Part shown: positions 63,480 through 64,000 of the stretch, one piece after another | How positions within the stretch are numbered: the first letter of the stretch is position 1 | How the letters are laid out: each line of letters begins with the position of its first letter | From: WLMZ01 sp043753895 | Lineage (GTDB): Bacteria > Actinomycetota > Acidimicrobiia > Acidimicrobiales > Ilumatobacteraceae | Length of the DNA: 64,000 nucleotides | Assembly: GCA_043753895.1 (NCBI GenBank) | Contig: JAYUWK010000038.1 | Span: 62,001 to 126,000, forward strand | Direction of reading: 5' to 3' | The notes under the pieces: model-generated | What the model was told of the DNA's origin: nothing | Seen by the model: only the letters and a program-made list of their open reading frames with translations | Databases searched by the model: none | Program-made: the position numbers and the translations under genes

Positions 63480-64000
63480 TCGAGGCATTGCAGGCTGAAT
63501 CCTCACGAGCGCGTGATCTGTTCGCATCGCTCAGCAGCGACGAGTGGCAACTGCCCTCGGGCTGTGCCGGCTGGCGAGTGCAGGATGTGGCCCAGCACAT
63601 GGCCAGCGTCTTTCACAGCATCGCCGATCCTGCCAGCATCGAGGCGGGAACGTCCGGTGACGTGGAAGAGAACGCAGAGGTGCCGGTGCAGGCGCGCAGA
63701 TCGTGGATGCCGGCGCAAGTGATGGCCGAGTACGAGCAATGGTCCGCGCAGGGCATCGGCGCGCTCAGCATGATGCAAGAGCCCGGCATGGCCGAGATGG
63801 TGATTCCACTTGCCAACCTCGGTATCCATCCGATGCACATCCTTGCGAACGCGATCGTGTTCGATCACTACTGCCACCTTCGCCACGACATCGGAGCATC
63901 GGTGCCGCGCGCCGCAGGCCTACCGCGTGATGCCGCTCCGCTCGGGGCAACACTCGAATGGATGCTCGCTGGTATCCCGCAGATGTGCGCCGAGGCGCTG
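63464..64000 (+). CDS. DinB/maleylpyruvate isomerase N-terminal-domain protein, 3' truncated
   Basis: The frame runs from ATG 63464 to the end of the window with 179 codons visible. It begins like mycothiol-dependent maleylpyruvate isomerase N-terminal (TIGR03083-type) proteins: LQAESSRARDLFASLSSDEW, then GCAGWRVQDVAQHMASVFHS with the metal-binding His. The His in GIHPMHILANA is the second ligand candidate. It probably uses mycothiol or a related thiol (inference). The rest lies beyond the window. Confidence 0.82.
   Translation, partial: MTRVAIEALQAESSRARDLFASLSSDEWQLPSGCAGWRVQDVAQHMASVFHSIADPASIEAGTSGDVEENAEVPVQARRSWMPAQVMAEYEQWSAQGIGALSMMQEPGMAEMVIPLANLGIHPMHILANAIVFDHYCHLRHDIGASVPRAAGLPRDAAPLGATLEWMLAGIPQMCAEAL

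Overview
The window is GC-rich actinobacterial chromosome centred on the replication origin. The order of a DUF6049-like protein, protein kinase, ECF sigma and anti-sigma factor, trxB, trxA, CwlM-like protein, parB, parA, rsmG, jag, yidC, yidD, rnpA, rpmH, dnaA, oriC, dnaN, recF, dciA, gyrB, gyrA, DUF3566 protein and tRNA-Ile matches the origin of mycobacteria and other Actinobacteria almost gene for gene. Together with the DUF222/HNH gene, the fused OleBC and many lipid and CoA-type enzymes, this suggests a deep actinobacterial lineage such as Acidimicrobiia. That class assignment is inference.

Region by region: 1-8.5 kb holds envelope and redox genes read towards the origin. The run includes DegV and a free-standing Ser/Thr kinase where other genomes have MurJ or a MurJ-kinase fusion. 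8.6-13.9 kb is the leftward parB-parA-rsmG-jag-yidC-yidD-rnpA-rpmH block with three parS sites. 13.9-24.8 kb is the rightward dnaA-oriC-dnaN-recF-dciA-gyrB-gyrA block, ending in a tail-anchored-type protein, tRNA-Ile and a very small protein. 24.8-28.1 kb has a dehydrogenase-like protein, a Fur regulator and a DUF1003/MgtE_N-CBS pair.

28.2-36.0 kb is accessory lipid or xenobiotic metabolism: SDR, two enoyl-CoA hydratase-like proteins, a sulfatase, DUF2855, an FAH-family enzyme, an F420-type LLM oxidoreductase and a DDAH-like amidinohydrolase. 36.1-40.7 kb is a complete long-chain olefin pathway, oleA-oleBC(fused)-oleD. 40.8-47.0 kb has a P-type ATPase, a YjjI-type glycyl radical enzyme interrupted by one in-frame TAG, its YjjW-type activase, and a geranylgeranyl-reductase-like flavoprotein.

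47.0-59.2 kb is a patch of decay mixed with intact catabolic genes: SDRs, a cupredoxin, a haloalkane dehalogenase, SRPBCC, sulfatase and propeller genes. Three genes here carry frameshifts plus internal deletions: an SDR, a metallo-beta-lactamase-fold protein and a YihY/BrkB membrane protein. Two of the three lie directly downstream of the same motif, TGTCATA-N5-TGTCAATTGAT, which also precedes an intact TetR gene. This looks like a small regulon losing members. The window closes with HNH, GNAT, alpha/beta hydrolase, MFS and a truncated DinB-like gene.

The most unusual items are the shared operator motif upstream of two decayed genes, the single amber codon in an otherwise full-length glycyl radical enzyme, the sigma factor without a usable start codon, and the intact ole cluster. 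No CRISPR array, insertion sequence, rRNA or prophage was seen.
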